A stretch of 64,000 nucleotides of DNA from NCBI RefSeq assembly GCF_011078175.1, contig NZ_JAALCJ010000001.1, positions 62,001 through 126,000 of the forward strand, written 5' to 3'. A model generated the notes under the pieces. That model was not told the origin of the DNA. It saw only the letters and a program-made list of their open reading frames with translations, and did no database searches. The DNA comes from Enterobacter cloacae. Lineage in GTDB: Bacteria > Pseudomonadota > Gammaproteobacteria > Enterobacterales > Enterobacteriaceae. Of this stretch, positions 8,560-18,570 are shown in pieces. Numbering within the stretch: position 1 is the first letter of the stretch; every line of letters begins with the position of its first letter. Position numbers and translations under genes: made by a program.

Positions 8560-11500
8560 ATGACAGAACACCAAAAATTGACCTTCCCGATGCTGATGCA
8601 AAAGCTTGATTCGCTGATGCTGCGCGATAAACAGCGGTTTGCGCGCCGTCTGCACGGCGTTAAGAAGGTTAAAAATCCTGATGCACAACAGGCCATTTAC
8701 CAGGAGATGGCCAACGAGATTGAACAGGCGGCAGGGAAAGTTGTGCTGCGTGAAGCCGCACGTCCGGAGATTACCTATCCGGAAAATCTGCCCGTCAGCC
8801 AGAAGAAACAGGACATTCTTGAGGCCGTACGCGACCACCAGGTGGTGATCGTCGCGGGGGAAACCGGTTCAGGTAAAACCACTCAGCTGCCGAAAATCTG
8901 CATGGAGCTGGGCCGCGGGGTGAAAGGGCTGATCGGTCACACCCAGCCGCGTCGTCTGGCGGCGCGCACCGTGGCGAACCGTATTGCGGAAGAGCTGCAA
9001 ACGGAGCCGGGCGGCTGCATCGGCTACAAGGTGCGATTCAGCGACCACGTCAGCGATAACACCATGGTTAAGCTGATGACCGACGGTATCCTGCTGGCGG
9101 AAATCCAGCAGGATCGTCTGCTGATGCAGTACGACACCATCATCATCGATGAAGCGCACGAGCGCAGCCTGAACATCGACTTCCTGCTCGGCTACCTGAA
9201 AGAGCTGCTGCCCCGGCGTCCGGATCTGAAAATCATCATCACCTCCGCGACCATCGACCCGGAGCGCTTCTCAAAACATTTCAACAATGCGCCGATTATT
9301 GAGGTGTCAGGACGCACGTATCCGGTGGAAGTGCGCTATCGCCCGATTGTGGAAGAGGCGGACGATACCGAGCGCGACCAGCTTCAGGCCATCTTTGATG
9401 CCGTCGACGAGCTGGGCAACGAGAGTTCTGGCGACATTCTGATCTTCATGAGCGGCGAGCGCGAGATCCGCGATACCGCCGATGCGCTCAGCAAGCGCGA
9501 TCTGCGCCATACTGAGATCCTGCCGCTGTACGCGCGCCTGTCGAACAGCGAGCAGAACCGCGTGTTCCAGCCGCACAGCGGGCGCCGCATCGTGCTGGCG
9601 ACCAACGTGGCCGAAACTTCGCTGACCGTACCGGGCATTAAATACGTGATCGACCCGGGTACGGCGCGCATCAGCCGCTACAGCTACCGCACCAAAGTTC
9701 AGCGCCTGCCGATTGAGCCGGTTTCGCAGGCGTCGGCTAATCAGCGTAAGGGCCGCTGCGGCCGCGTTTCGGAAGGGATCTGTATTCGTCTCTATTCGGA
9801 AGACGATTTCCTGTCGCGCCCGGCGTTTACCGACCCGGAGATCCTGCGGACCAACCTGGCATCCGTTATCCTGCAAATGACCGCGCTGGGGCTGGGCGAT
9901 ATCGCCGCCTTCCCGTTTGTGGAAGCGCCGGATAAGCGCAATATTCAGGACGGGGTGCGGCTGCTGGAAGAGCTGGGGGCCATCACCACCGACGAACAGG
10001 CGACGGCCTACAAGCTAACGCCATTGGGCCGCCAGCTTAGCCAGTTGCCGGTCGACCCGCGTCTGGCGCGCATGGTGCTGGAGGCGCAAAAACACGGCTG
10101 CGTGCGCGAGGCGATGATCATTACCTCGGCGCTCTCCATTCAGGATCCGCGCGAGCGTCCGATGGACAAGCAGCAGGCGTCGGACGAAAAACACCGTCGC
10201 TTCCACGATAAAGAGTCCGATTTCCTCGCCTTTGTGAACCTGTGGAACTACCTTGGCGAGCAGCAAAAAGCGCTCTCGTCGAACCAGTTCCGCCGTCAGT
10301 GCCGGGTGGATTTCCTCAACTACCTGCGCGTGCGCGAGTGGCAGGATATCTACACCCAGCTGCGCCAGGTGGTAAAAGAGCTGGGCATCCCGGTAAACAG
10401 CGAACCGGCGGAGTACCGCGAAATTCATATCGCCCTGTTGACCGGCCTGCTGTCCCATATCGGGATGAAGGATGCGGATAAGCAGGAATATACCGGCGCG
10501 CGCAACGCGCGTTTCTCCATCTTCCCGGGCTCCGGTTTGTTTAAGAAACCGCCGAAGTGGACCATGGTCGCCGAGCTGGTGGAAACCAGCCGTCTGTGGG
10601 GGCGAATTGCCGCGCGTATCGATCCGGAGTGGGTTGAGCCGGTGGCGCAGCACCTGCTGAAACGCTCGTACAGCGAGCCGCACTGGGAGCGCGGGCAGGG
10701 CGCGGTGATGGCGACGGAAAAAGTCACCGTCTACGGCCTGCCGGTGGTTGCCGCGCGCAAGGTTAACTACAGCCAGATTGACCCGGCGCTAAGTCGCGAG
10801 CTGTTTATCCGCCACGCGCTGGTGGAAGGCGACTGGCAGACGCGTCATGCCTTCTTCCGCGAAAACCTGAAGCTGCGCGCCGAGGTGGAAGAGCTTGAGC
10901 ACAAGTCCCGCCGTCGCGACATTCTGGTGGACGACGAGGCGCTGTTCGAGTTTTACGATCAGCGCATCAGTCACGACGTGATTTCCGCCCGCCACTTTGA
11001 CAGCTGGTGGAAGAAGGCCAGTAAAGAGACGCCGGACCTGCTCAACTTTGAAAAGAGCATGCTGATCAAAGAGGGCGCGGAGTCGGTCAGCAAGCTCGAT
11101 TACCCGAACTTCTGGCATCAGGGCAACCTCAAGCTGCGTCTGACCTATCAGTTTGAGCCGGGCGCGGATGCCGATGGTGTGACGGTGCACATTCCGCTGC
11201 CGCTGTTAAACCAGGTGGATGAGAGCGGGTTTGAATGGCAAATTCCCGGCCTGCGCCGCGAGCTGGTCATTGCATTAATCAAATCCCTGCCTAAACCGGT
11301 GCGGCGTAACTTTGTGCCGGCGCCGAACTACGCCGAAGCGTTTTTAGGCCGCGTCACGCCGCTGGAGCTGCCGCTGCTGGACGCGCTGGAGCGCGAGTTC
11401 CGACGCATGACAGGGACCACCATTGACCGCGACGACTGGAACTGGGATCAGGTGCCCGATCACCTGAAAATTACCTTCCGCGTGGTGGACGATAAAAATA

Positions 11501-12462
11501 AAAAGCTGCTGGAAGGCCGCTCGCTTTCTGAACTGAAGGATGCCCTGAAGGGCAAAGTACAGGAAACCCTGTCTGCCGTGGCGGACGACGGTATCGAGCA
11601 GAGCGGGCTGCATATCTGGAGCTTTGGTCAGCTTCCGGAAAGCTATGAGCAGAAGCGGGGGAATTATAAGGTGAAAGCCTGGCCTGCGCTGGTCGACGAA
11701 CGTGACAGCGTGGCGATCAAGCTGTTTGACAATCCGCAGGAGCAACAGCAGATGATGTGGCGCGGGCTGCGTCGGCTGCTGCTGCTGAACATCCCGTCGC
11801 CGATTAAGTATCTGCACGAGAAGCTGCCGAACAAAGCCAAGCTGGGGCTTTACTTTAACCCGTACGGTAAGGTGCTGGATCTGATCGACGACTGCATCTC
11901 CTGCGGTGTGGATAAGCTGATCCACGAGGCGGGCGGCCCGGTCTGGACGGAAGAGGGCTTTGCTCAGCTTCATGAAAAGGTGCGCGCGGAGCTGAACGAC
12001 ACCGTGGTGGAGATTGCCAGACAGGTCGAGCAGATCCTCACCGCCGTGTTCAATATCAACAAGCGCCTGAAGGGGCGGGTGGATATGACCATGGCCCTGG
12101 GTCTGTCGGACGTGAAGGCGCAGATGGCGGGGCTGGTGTATCGGGGCTTTGTCACCGGCAACGGCTTTAAGCGTCTGGGCGATACGCTGCGTTATTTGCA
12201 GGCGATTGAAAAACGTCTGGAGAAAATGGCGGTCGATCCGCATCGCGACCGCGCGCAGATGCTGAAAGTCGAAAACGTGCAGCAGGCGTGGCAGCAGTGG
12301 CTGAACAAACTGCCGCCGGCGCGTCGTGATGATGACGACGTGCGCGAGATCCGCTGGATGATTGAGGAGCTGCGCGTCAGCTTCTTTGCTCAGCAGCTGG
12401 GTACGCCGTATCCCATTTCGGATAAGCGTATCTTGCAGGCGATGGAGCAGATTTCCGGCTAA
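8560..12462 (+). CDS. hrpA: ATP-dependent RNA helicase HrpA (DEAH box)
   Basis: The length of 1300 residues equals that of E. coli HrpA. Walker A is GETGSGKT at residues 100-107 and the DEAH box is at 197-200 (IIIDEAHERS). Motif III (SAT) follows and motif VI is seen as QRKGRCGRV. The C-terminal half contains the helicase-associated, OB-fold and HrpA-specific regions. HrpA unwinds RNA using ATP, processes some fimbrial mRNA and helps resolve stalled or collided ribosomes. It is monocistronic; a BIME follows at once, with no classic terminator seen. Confidence 0.97.
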   Translation: MTEHQKLTFPMLMQKLDSLMLRDKQRFARRLHGVKKVKNPDAQQAIYQEMANEIEQAAGKVVLREAARPEITYPENLPVSQKKQDILEAVRDHQVVIVAGETGSGKTTQLPKICMELGRGVKGLIGHTQPRRLAARTVANRIAEELQTEPGGCIGYKVRFSDHVSDNTMVKLMTDGILLAEIQQDRLLMQYDTIIIDEAHERSLNIDFLLGYLKELLPRRPDLKIIITSATIDPERFSKHFNNAPIIEVSGRTYPVEVRYRPIVEEADDTERDQLQAIFDAVDELGNESSGDILIFMSGEREIRDTADALSKRDLRHTEILPLYARLSNSEQNRVFQPHSGRRIVLATNVAETSLTVPGIKYVIDPGTARISRYSYRTKVQRLPIEPVSQASANQRKGRCGRVSEGICIRLYSEDDFLSRPAFTDPEILRTNLASVILQMTALGLGDIAAFPFVEAPDKRNIQDGVRLLEELGAITTDEQATAYKLTPLGRQLSQLPVDPRLARMVLEAQKHGCVREAMIITSALSIQDPRERPMDKQQASDEKHRRFHDKESDFLAFVNLWNYLGEQQKALSSNQFRRQCRVDFLNYLRVREWQDIYTQLRQVVKELGIPVNSEPAEYREIHIALLTGLLSHIGMKDADKQEYTGARNARFSIFPGSGLFKKPPKWTMVAELVETSRLWGRIAARIDPEWVEPVAQHLLKRSYSEPHWERGQGAVMATEKVTVYGLPVVAARKVNYSQIDPALSRELFIRHALVEGDWQTRHAFFRENLKLRAEVEELEHKSRRRDILVDDEALFEFYDQRISHDVISARHFDSWWKKASKETPDLLNFEKSMLIKEGAESVSKLDYPNFWHQGNLKLRLTYQFEPGADADGVTVHIPLPLLNQVDESGFEWQIPGLRRELVIALIKSLPKPVRRNFVPAPNYAEAFLGRVTPLELPLLDALEREFRRMTGTTIDRDDWNWDQVPDHLKITFRVVDDKNKKLLEGRSLSELKDALKGKVQETLSAVADDGIEQSGLHIWSFGQLPESYEQKRGNYKVKAWPALVDERDSVAIKLFDNPQEQQQMMWRGLRRLLLLNIPSPIKYLHEKLPNKAKLGLYFNPYGKVLDLIDDCISCGVDKLIHEAGGPVWTEEGFAQLHEKVRAELNDTVVEIARQVEQILTAVFNINKRLKGRVDMTMALGLSDVKAQMAGLVYRGFVTGNGFKRLGDTLRYLQAIEKRLEKMAVDPHRDRAQMLKVENVQQAWQQWLNKLPPARRDDDDVREIRWMIEELRVSFFAQQLGTPYPISDKRILQAMEQISG

Positions 12463-12468
12463 AACCGT

Positions 12469-12545
12469 TGCCCGGTGGCGCTGCGCTTACCGGGCCTACG
12501 GTAAAACATGTAGGCCGGGTAAGGCGTAGCCGCCACCCGGCTTTT
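12469..12545. repeat. BIME (two inverted REP units)
   Basis: Two palindromic REP units in opposite orientation (CCCGGTGGCGCTGCGCTTAC and, after a short linker, TAGGCCGGGTAAGGCGTAGC plus its matching arm) fill the space after hrpA. They are typical enterobacterial REP sequences with the conserved GGC/GCC arms. They lie between the converging ends of hrpA and the O-methyltransferase gene and may stabilise both 3' ends. Confidence 0.9.
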
Positions 12546-12547
12546 GT

Positions 12548-13207
12548 TCACCCGTTCACCATCGCCAGCGTAAACCCATCCCATCCCTTAATGCCCACCG
12601 TTTGCAGCGCAGTGGCGGTTAAGCGCGGGTTATCTCCAGTCATCTCGATAAACTTCCGTACTCCCTGCACGCGTGCATCGTCGCTTTGCCCGTTAATCAC
12701 CTCGCCGTCACGTACCACGTTGTCGCCGATAATGACCGTGCCGGGGCGGGAGTAGTGCAGCGACCACTCCAGGTAACCGGGATTGTTAGGCTTATCGGCA
12801 TCAATAAAGATCAGGTCGAAGGGAGGGACGTCACCGAAATTCTCGAGCGACTTTAGCGCCGGGCCTTCAATCAATTCGATACGATCGCTGAGTCCCGCGA
12901 GGTGAATGTTCTGGCGTGCAACAGCGCCATGTTTCGGGTCCGCTTCAAGCGTAATCAGCTTTCCATCCGGCGGCAGGGCGCGCGCCATCCAGATTGAGCT
13001 ATACGCACCCAGCGTACCGATTTCCAGTATTCGACGCGCCTGTGTCATGCGGACAAACAGCGCCAGCAGTTGCCCCTGATTAGCGGCAACATCGTGCTCG
13101 GGCAAACCGGCGCGTTTGTTGTTTTCAAGCACGCTCTGGAGAACCTCATCCTCAGGAATAAGCGAAGAAATCATGTAAGTATCTACTGAACACCACTGTT
13201 GTTGCAT
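12548..13207 (-). CDS. Class I SAM-dependent O-methyltransferase (COMT-like)
   Basis: The 219-residue protein shows the Methyltransf_3 pattern: the SAM loop EIGTLGAYSSIWMARALP, then LEADPKHGAVA, and the metal- and substrate-site segment FDLIFIDADKPNNPGYL. The ATG at 13207 is preceded by AGGGAG at a good distance; a longer open frame upstream reads through REP sequence and is not real. The family transfers methyl groups to catechols and related hydroxyls with a divalent metal. The substrate is unknown. It follows the efflux operon on the same strand after a REP unit. Confidence 0.88.
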   Translation of the reverse strand: MQQQWCSVDTYMISSLIPEDEVLQSVLENNKRAGLPEHDVAANQGQLLALFVRMTQARRILEIGTLGAYSSIWMARALPPDGKLITLEADPKHGAVARQNIHLAGLSDRIELIEGPALKSLENFGDVPPFDLIFIDADKPNNPGYLEWSLHYSRPGTVIIGDNVVRDGEVINGQSDDARVQGVRKFIEMTGDNPRLTATALQTVGIKGWDGFTLAMVNG

Positions 13208-13244
13208 AGATTGACTCCCTGGAGGGTATCGTCGGGTGCGAAAT

Positions 13245-13274
13245 GTAGGCCCGGTAAGCGCAGCGCCACCGGGC
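13245..13274. repeat. Single REP unit
   Basis: A REP palindrome (GTAGGCCCGGTAAGCGCAGC then GCCACCGGGC) lies between the outer-membrane-factor gene and the O-methyltransferase gene. Its arms match those of the BIME at 12469. Confidence 0.88.
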
Positions 13275-13280
13275 ATGTCT

Positions 13281-14660
13281 TCAGGCACTGCTCCAGCCGC
13301 CGCCCAGCGCTTTATACAAATCAATTTGCGCCAGCAGCAGGTTGTTTTTCACCTGTACCACGCTGGTCTGCACCGAGAACAGCGTGCGCTGCGCATCGAG
13401 CTCATCCAGATAAGAAGAGTATCCGTTGCGGTAGCGGTTTTGCGCAATCCGCAGCGTCTCCTGCGCGACCGTCTGCTGTGCCAGCAGCTCGGTAAGCTGT
13501 TCCTGATAGCGGGTGATGGCATCAAGAGTGTCATTCACCTCAGCAAACGCGTTACGCACGGTTTTTTCGTAGCTATACAGCGCCTGATTCCGCTGGGACT
13601 GAGAGATATCTACCTGCGCATTCAGCGCCTGACGGTTCAGCAGCGGCGCAAGAATACTGCCGCCCACGCTCCAGAGCTGTAGCGGGTTATCCAGCAATCC
13701 CGACAGCGTGCGATCCTGCACCGATCCCGTGGCCGTGAGGTTGATCGACGGCAGCAGGCTGGCGCGCGACGCCGCCAGCGTCGCGTCCGCCGCAATCAGC
13801 TGACGTTCAGCCTGGACGATATCCGGACGCCGGTTCAGTAACGTCGACGGCAACTGGGAGGGCAGTTGAAGCGGCGTCAGGGCATCAAAGCTTTCACCGC
13901 GAGCAACGTCTCCCGGGTTGCCGCCCAGCAGAAGGCTAAGTGCATTCTCCTGTTGCGCAACCTGGTGCTGAAGCAGTGGAACCTGGGCGCGGGTAGCGCG
14001 AAGCTCAGAATCCGATTGCATCAGTTCAAGGCGAGAGCTGTATCCCGTCTCAAACTGTCGTTTAGCGAGGTTGAACGCCTCTTCACGTGATTTCAGCGTG
14101 GAACGCGTAACGCGAAGCTGTTCATCCAGCGACAGCAGGGTGACGTACCCGGATGCGACCGACGAAGCGACGGTAAGATCTGCCGCGGCGGCGGCCGCCT
14201 TTTGTGCCTCAAGCGATGCTTCAGCGGCACGGGAGGTGCTGCGGTTTACGCCCCAGATATCCACGTCGTAGCTGGCGGTCAGGCTGCCTTTGTACAGCGA
14301 ACCGTATACCGGCAGACCCGTGGCGGCAGACTGGGAGCGCGCGCGGGTGCCGGTCACGCCCGCGTCAAGCGACGGGAACAGGCTGCCGTCGGCGGCGTAC
14401 ACCCGGGCCTGGTACTCGTTAATCCGCTCCCGGGCGATCAGCACGTCGCTGTTATTCTTCAGCGCCTGATCCACATAGCGGTTCAGATTGCTGTCGTGGA
14501 AATTACGCCACCAGAGCTGTTCTGTCGGGCTGGTCGGCCCCGACGTCGCGCGCCACTGGGCCGGTATGTGCAGGGACGATTTGGCGGGCTCAACGTCTAC
14601 CGACTGGCATCCCGCCAGGATAGCCATCATCAGCAGGCCGGCTATCGGGCGAAGCGTCAT
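13281..14660 (-). CDS. NodT-family outer-membrane efflux lipoprotein
   Basis: The 459-residue protein has a lipobox ILAGC with Cys18 and two repeats of the outer membrane efflux family, rich in long helices (ASLEAQKAAAAAADL, SQSQRNQALYSYEK). It forms the trimeric outer-membrane channel of a three-part pump. Its start codon overlaps the stop of the HlyD-family gene upstream by four bases (14657-14660), so the two are co-translated. It is the last pump gene before a REP unit. Confidence 0.92.
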   Translation of the reverse strand: MTLRPIAGLLMMAILAGCQSVDVEPAKSSLHIPAQWRATSGPTSPTEQLWWRNFHDSNLNRYVDQALKNNSDVLIARERINEYQARVYAADGSLFPSLDAGVTGTRARSQSAATGLPVYGSLYKGSLTASYDVDIWGVNRSTSRAAEASLEAQKAAAAAADLTVASSVASGYVTLLSLDEQLRVTRSTLKSREEAFNLAKRQFETGYSSRLELMQSDSELRATRAQVPLLQHQVAQQENALSLLLGGNPGDVARGESFDALTPLQLPSQLPSTLLNRRPDIVQAERQLIAADATLAASRASLLPSINLTATGSVQDRTLSGLLDNPLQLWSVGGSILAPLLNRQALNAQVDISQSQRNQALYSYEKTVRNAFAEVNDTLDAITRYQEQLTELLAQQTVAQETLRIAQNRYRNGYSSYLDELDAQRTLFSVQTSVVQVKNNLLLAQIDLYKALGGGWSSA

Positions 14661-15739
14661 TGTTTCGTCTCCCGCGTGTCGATGGTCACCTGCACCGACA
14701 TGCCAGGGCGCAGCAGCCGGTACGCCTCCGGCTCACCGAGTACCTCAATGCGTACCGGGATGCGCTGGGCGATTTTAACAAAGTTGCCCGTGGCGTTATC
14801 CGGGGTGATAGCGCTGAACTCGACGCCTGTGGCCGGGGATATGCTCTCCACGCGGCCCTGATAGGCTTTATCGTTTAAGGCATCGACGGTGAATTTCACC
14901 GGCTGTCCGACGCGTAAATTCGCCAGCTGCGTCTCTTTGATATTGGCGATCACCCAGTGCTGCGGCGGGACCAGCGTGGTAAGGTGCGTCCCGGCGGTGA
15001 CGTACGCCCCCAGACGCACCGCAATCTGCCCGAGCTGACCGTCACGCGGCGCGACAATGCGGGTGTTTTGCAGATCGATCTGCGCCAGCTCCAGCGCGGC
15101 CTTCGCATTCTCAACGTCGGCCTCCAGCGAACCGCGATTGACGATAACCGTTTGTAAATCCTGACGAGACATCTCAAGCGTTGCTTTCGCCTGGTCGATA
15201 TCGGCGCGTCCCTGGGCGGCACTGGCCAGCGCCGAATCGCGCTCGCGAATGGAAAGGGAGCCGTCCGCGGTCAGCTCTTTCACGCGTTTCAAATCCGCCT
15301 GGGTTTTCAGACTTTGGGCACGGGCGTTTTTCAGCGCCGCCTCGTTTTTGGCAATCACCGCTTCCGCGCTTTTGCGCTGTTGCAGGTTGTTATTCAGGGC
15401 TGCAATTTTCATTGCCAGCTGCGCCTCGGCCTGATGGACGCGCTGGCGATAGATGCGGTCATCTATCTGCAACAGCAGCTCGCCTTTTTTAACCTGCTCG
15501 AAATCCTGAACATGGACCTCGGTAATGTAGCCGTTTACCTGCGGACTGATGAACGTCGTCTGGCCGCGCACGTAGGCGTTATCGGTAAACTGGGCATGAC
15601 GCGTGAACGGGGGCAACTGCCAGGCATAAAGGATCACCAGTACCCCGACAATGCCGATAGCCGCAGCGGTGAAAATGGAAACGACGCGCACATTTTTGCG
15701 GGTGTTGGCCTGCTCTTTGGCGGCATCCTGCTGACTCAT
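14657..15739 (-). CDS. HlyD/EmrA-family membrane-fusion protein
   Basis: The 360-residue protein starts at the ATG at 15739, which has CAGGAGAGG just before it. One N-terminal membrane anchor (about residues 17-38, VSIFTAAAIGIVGVLVILYAW) is followed by a lipoyl/barrel-sandwich segment (DNAYVRGQTTFISPQVNGYI), a long coiled-coil hairpin (about 95-210) and a closing beta-barrel. This is the EmrA layout. It bridges the inner-membrane pump and the outer channel. It is 19 bp downstream of the MFS gene. Confidence 0.92.
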   Translation of the reverse strand: MSQQDAAKEQANTRKNVRVVSIFTAAAIGIVGVLVILYAWQLPPFTRHAQFTDNAYVRGQTTFISPQVNGYITEVHVQDFEQVKKGELLLQIDDRIYRQRVHQAEAQLAMKIAALNNNLQQRKSAEAVIAKNEAALKNARAQSLKTQADLKRVKELTADGSLSIRERDSALASAAQGRADIDQAKATLEMSRQDLQTVIVNRGSLEADVENAKAALELAQIDLQNTRIVAPRDGQLGQIAVRLGAYVTAGTHLTTLVPPQHWVIANIKETQLANLRVGQPVKFTVDALNDKAYQGRVESISPATGVEFSAITPDNATGNFVKIAQRIPVRIEVLGEPEAYRLLRPGMSVQVTIDTRETKQ

Positions 15740-15758
15740 AACCTCTCCTGAAAAATTG

Positions 15759-17414
15759 TCATTGCTTGTTGCCAGTGGCGTTCTTAAGGGCCATACGGGC
15801 GGTGATGCGCAGGCGCAGCAAGCGCCATAAAATCCAGACCAGCGTGGCAGTGGCAATGCTCGCCGTCAGGAGATAAGTATCGTTGTAAGCCAGAATATTT
15901 GCCTCAAGCGCCGTCACCGTCTGGAGCTGGGTAATGGCCTGGGTTCCCAGCAGGGAACTGTCGCCAATCAGGCTTTTATACATCTGGGTGTAAAGCTGAA
16001 TGCGTTCGTTCACCAGCGGATTAAGGGTGGTGAGCTGGTCAGCCAGCAGGCTGGAATGGTACTTCTCGCGCCAGGTCTGGAAAGTACCGAGGATCGCGGA
16101 ACCCAGCAGGCCCCCAAGGTTCTGACTCATGCCAAACATCACGGAAAAGCTGACCAGATTGCGCGGATCGGCGATCACCCCACCAATGGCGGCCAGCATC
16201 GCAGGCGCGAGGAAGAAAGCGCTGCCGAAGCCCAGCAGGAACTGGCTAAAAATAAGCTGATCCGGCCGGGTCAGGTTGTTGGACTGGCTGTCCAGCAGCG
16301 AGGCAACGATCATCAGCGCCAGCGAGGTGATTATCGGCCAGGCCAGTTTAGTGGGCTTAATCGTCAGACAGCTGGTGACGATACCGCAGACGATCCCGGC
16401 GAAAATAGCCCACGCCAGATGGGTCATCTGTTCATTCTGTAGGCCCACATATTGCAGCCAGCCGATGACGCCCGTGTTTTGCTCCGCCAGTACGATGCGG
16501 ATCAGCAGCATAATCAGACCCAGGCGTACGATGCTGCCGCTGGACAGCCAACGGGTATTGAGCAGCGGGTTGCTACGGTTATGTTCAAACACGATCGCAG
16601 AGACAATCAGCACCAGCGAGAGGGCCAGCGCCCAGCCGATCCACGGCGCTTCAAACCACCAGTCCAGACGCCCTAACGACAGAACCGCGCACAGCAGCGC
16701 CATGCCGGGCGCAAGCAAAAAGAAGGTGATGAAATCTTTCTTCTCGAAGACTTTGCGCCGATCGCCCGGCGGCAGCTTGAGCACCATCACGCAGGCCAGG
16801 GAGATCAGGGCCAGACCCAGCTCGAAGAAGTACAGCCCGCGCCACTCATCAAGCTGTAACAGCTCGGTGGAGAACAGCCGCGCCAGCGGGATCGCCAGCG
16901 ACGAGCCTGTTATGCCGATGGTCAGCGCCTTCAGTCGGTGCTTTGCGGGCCAGGCCTGTATCTGGTAATAAATGCCGAGCGAGCTGAGCGCGGCGGCGAC
17001 CATCCCGTGTGCCGCCCGTACCATCAGAGCAGAGCTGAGATCGTTCACAAACAGGTGGAAAAAGGTGACCAGCACATACAGCACCAGGAAGCCTTCCGTA
17101 AAGGCGCGCAAACCGTACTGCTGGCGAAACTTTACCAGCAGCAGGTTGATAGAGACGTTGGTCATGACATAGACGGCAGGCAACCAGGCGATTTCAGTCG
17201 ACCAGGCGCCAAAGGTGCCTTGCAGGTTTTGCAGATTGGCGGTGACGACCGCGTTACCCAGCGCCCCGGTCAGACATACCAGCAGGCCGACCACGCCATA
17301 GGCGATCCGTTTGGGGGTTGGATGTTCCGGGGTGGAAGGGGAACCCAGCAGGGCGGGTTTCTCGTGTGGCTGCCACTCGCGAGGAGCATAAGGGTCGCGT
17401 TGGGGCAGGCGCAT
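15759..17414 (-). CDS. MFS efflux transporter, DHA2 (EmrB-like)
   Basis: The 551-residue protein has about fourteen predicted membrane helices, the DHA2 count. It has a cytoplasmic N-terminal tail of about 37 residues and a periplasmic loop near residue 470. The segment AWLPAVYVMTNVS resembles the conserved first-helix region of EmrB. It is the first gene of the operon (pump, then adaptor, then outer channel), with AAAGG nine bases before its start. The substrate range is unknown. No local regulator gene is adjacent apart from the divergent ydcF. Confidence 0.9.
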   Translation of the reverse strand: MRLPQRDPYAPREWQPHEKPALLGSPSTPEHPTPKRIAYGVVGLLVCLTGALGNAVVTANLQNLQGTFGAWSTEIAWLPAVYVMTNVSINLLLVKFRQQYGLRAFTEGFLVLYVLVTFFHLFVNDLSSALMVRAAHGMVAAALSSLGIYYQIQAWPAKHRLKALTIGITGSSLAIPLARLFSTELLQLDEWRGLYFFELGLALISLACVMVLKLPPGDRRKVFEKKDFITFFLLAPGMALLCAVLSLGRLDWWFEAPWIGWALALSLVLIVSAIVFEHNRSNPLLNTRWLSSGSIVRLGLIMLLIRIVLAEQNTGVIGWLQYVGLQNEQMTHLAWAIFAGIVCGIVTSCLTIKPTKLAWPIITSLALMIVASLLDSQSNNLTRPDQLIFSQFLLGFGSAFFLAPAMLAAIGGVIADPRNLVSFSVMFGMSQNLGGLLGSAILGTFQTWREKYHSSLLADQLTTLNPLVNERIQLYTQMYKSLIGDSSLLGTQAITQLQTVTALEANILAYNDTYLLTASIATATLVWILWRLLRLRITARMALKNATGNKQ

Positions 17415-17629
17415 AACGTGGTTTACCTTTCAAAAAGTTGAATTGTGTGCGGGCTAATGATTCTAAGGCTGACGCAAATCATAATTCAAGTGAATGCGAT
17501 TTTCGCATGTTAATCAAATGTGAGAGCTTTTTGAGAACGTCCCAGCCCGTTTTTTTCAGCATTCATGCCATAGCATGACGCCCAGAAAGGGGGATAATCG
17601 AAGGCTCTGTATGCTGTAAGAAGGTAACG

Positions 17630-18424
17630 ATGACAATGGCACTTTTCCCCTGTCTGCCTGGCACAACCCTCGACGCCGTGAATACCGTTGGGGCGTGGCT
17701 TGCTCAGGACGACTATCAGGACAACCAGCCCGTTGATCTGGTGATTCTGGCGGGTAACGCGGTGATCCCCGCGATTGATGCTGCCTGTAAAATCGCGGCT
17801 GAACAGGGTGTTCCTCTGATCATCAGCGGCGGGATCGGTCACTCGACGACCTTCCTCTACGCCGCGATTGCGAAGCACCCCCGCTACAACAGGATACCCA
17901 CCACCGGGCGTGCTGAGGCGGCTATTCTTGCCGACATCGCCCGTGAATTCTGGAACATTCCGGCTGAGCATCTTCACGTTGAGGATCAGTCGACCAACTG
18001 CGGCGAAAACGCCCGCTTCAGCCGGGCGTTGATGAAACAATCCGGTCTGAACGCCGCCCGGGTGCTGGTGGTACAGGACCCGACAATGCAGCGTCGCACA
18101 ATGGCTACGTTCGTCCGTGTATGCCGTGACGAGGCCGCATCGCCCGCATGGGTGAGTCATCCCGGCCTGACGCCCGTACTGCAAAACAGCGACGACGGTC
18201 TGGTGTTTAGCGGTCCGGTCGAGGGGTTATGGCCGGTAGAACGCTACCTGTCGCTGGTGCTGGGTGAATTTCCGCGACTCAGGGACGACATCAACGGCTA
18301 CGGTCCGGCAGGACGTGATTTCATTGCTCATGTCGATATCCCTGCCGACGTGGACGCCGCATGGCAGATCCTGCGAAACGACGTCATTCTCACCGACGCG
18401 CTGGTTAGCCGTTCTTTGCTGTAA
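17630..18424 (+). CDS. ydcF: YdcF, DUF218 family
   Basis: The 264-residue protein matches E. coli YdcF through most of its length ([51 protein letters not shown]). The Rossmann-like DUF218 domain is shared with SanA and ElyC. A structural study reported S-adenosylmethionine binding, but no reaction is established. An AAGGTAACG ribosome site precedes the start. Its place between hrpA and aldA is as in E. coli. Confidence 0.93.
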   Translation: MTMALFPCLPGTTLDAVNTVGAWLAQDDYQDNQPVDLVILAGNAVIPAIDAACKIAAEQGVPLIISGGIGHSTTFLYAAIAKHPRYNRIPTTGRAEAAILADIAREFWNIPAEHLHVEDQSTNCGENARFSRALMKQSGLNAARVLVVQDPTMQRRTMATFVRVCRDEAASPAWVSHPGLTPVLQNSDDGLVFSGPVEGLWPVERYLSLVLGEFPRLRDDINGYGPAGRDFIAHVDIPADVDAAWQILRNDVILTDALVSRSLL

Positions 18425-18429
18425 TGCTC

Positions 18430-18463
18430 TGCCCGTTTGCGCCATCTTTCTCGCAAACGGGCA
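18430..18463 (+). terminator. Strong hairpin after ydcF
   Basis: A perfect 12-bp inverted repeat (TGCCCGTTTGCG/CGCAAACGGGCA) with a 10-base loop lies six bases after the ydcF stop. The tail TCTTATGTTG is only weakly U-rich, so termination may be partial. Confidence 0.65.
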
Positions 18464-18570
18464 TCTTATGTTGTCGAGATGTGATTTTTAAAACGGGATA
18501 TTCCTTTTCTTTTATGAGGTATCTCACAAAAACAGCCTCCCAGGGTAGGCAATCGCTCCTGCAATTGTAG

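Noticed and set aside
9307-12243. Long open frames opposite hrpA
   Set aside because: They are antisense shadows of a high-GC coding gene, without ribosome sites or family features.
13208-13324. N-terminal extension of the O-methyltransferase
   Set aside because: The extra residues are encoded by REP DNA, and a good ribosome site marks the ATG at 13207.
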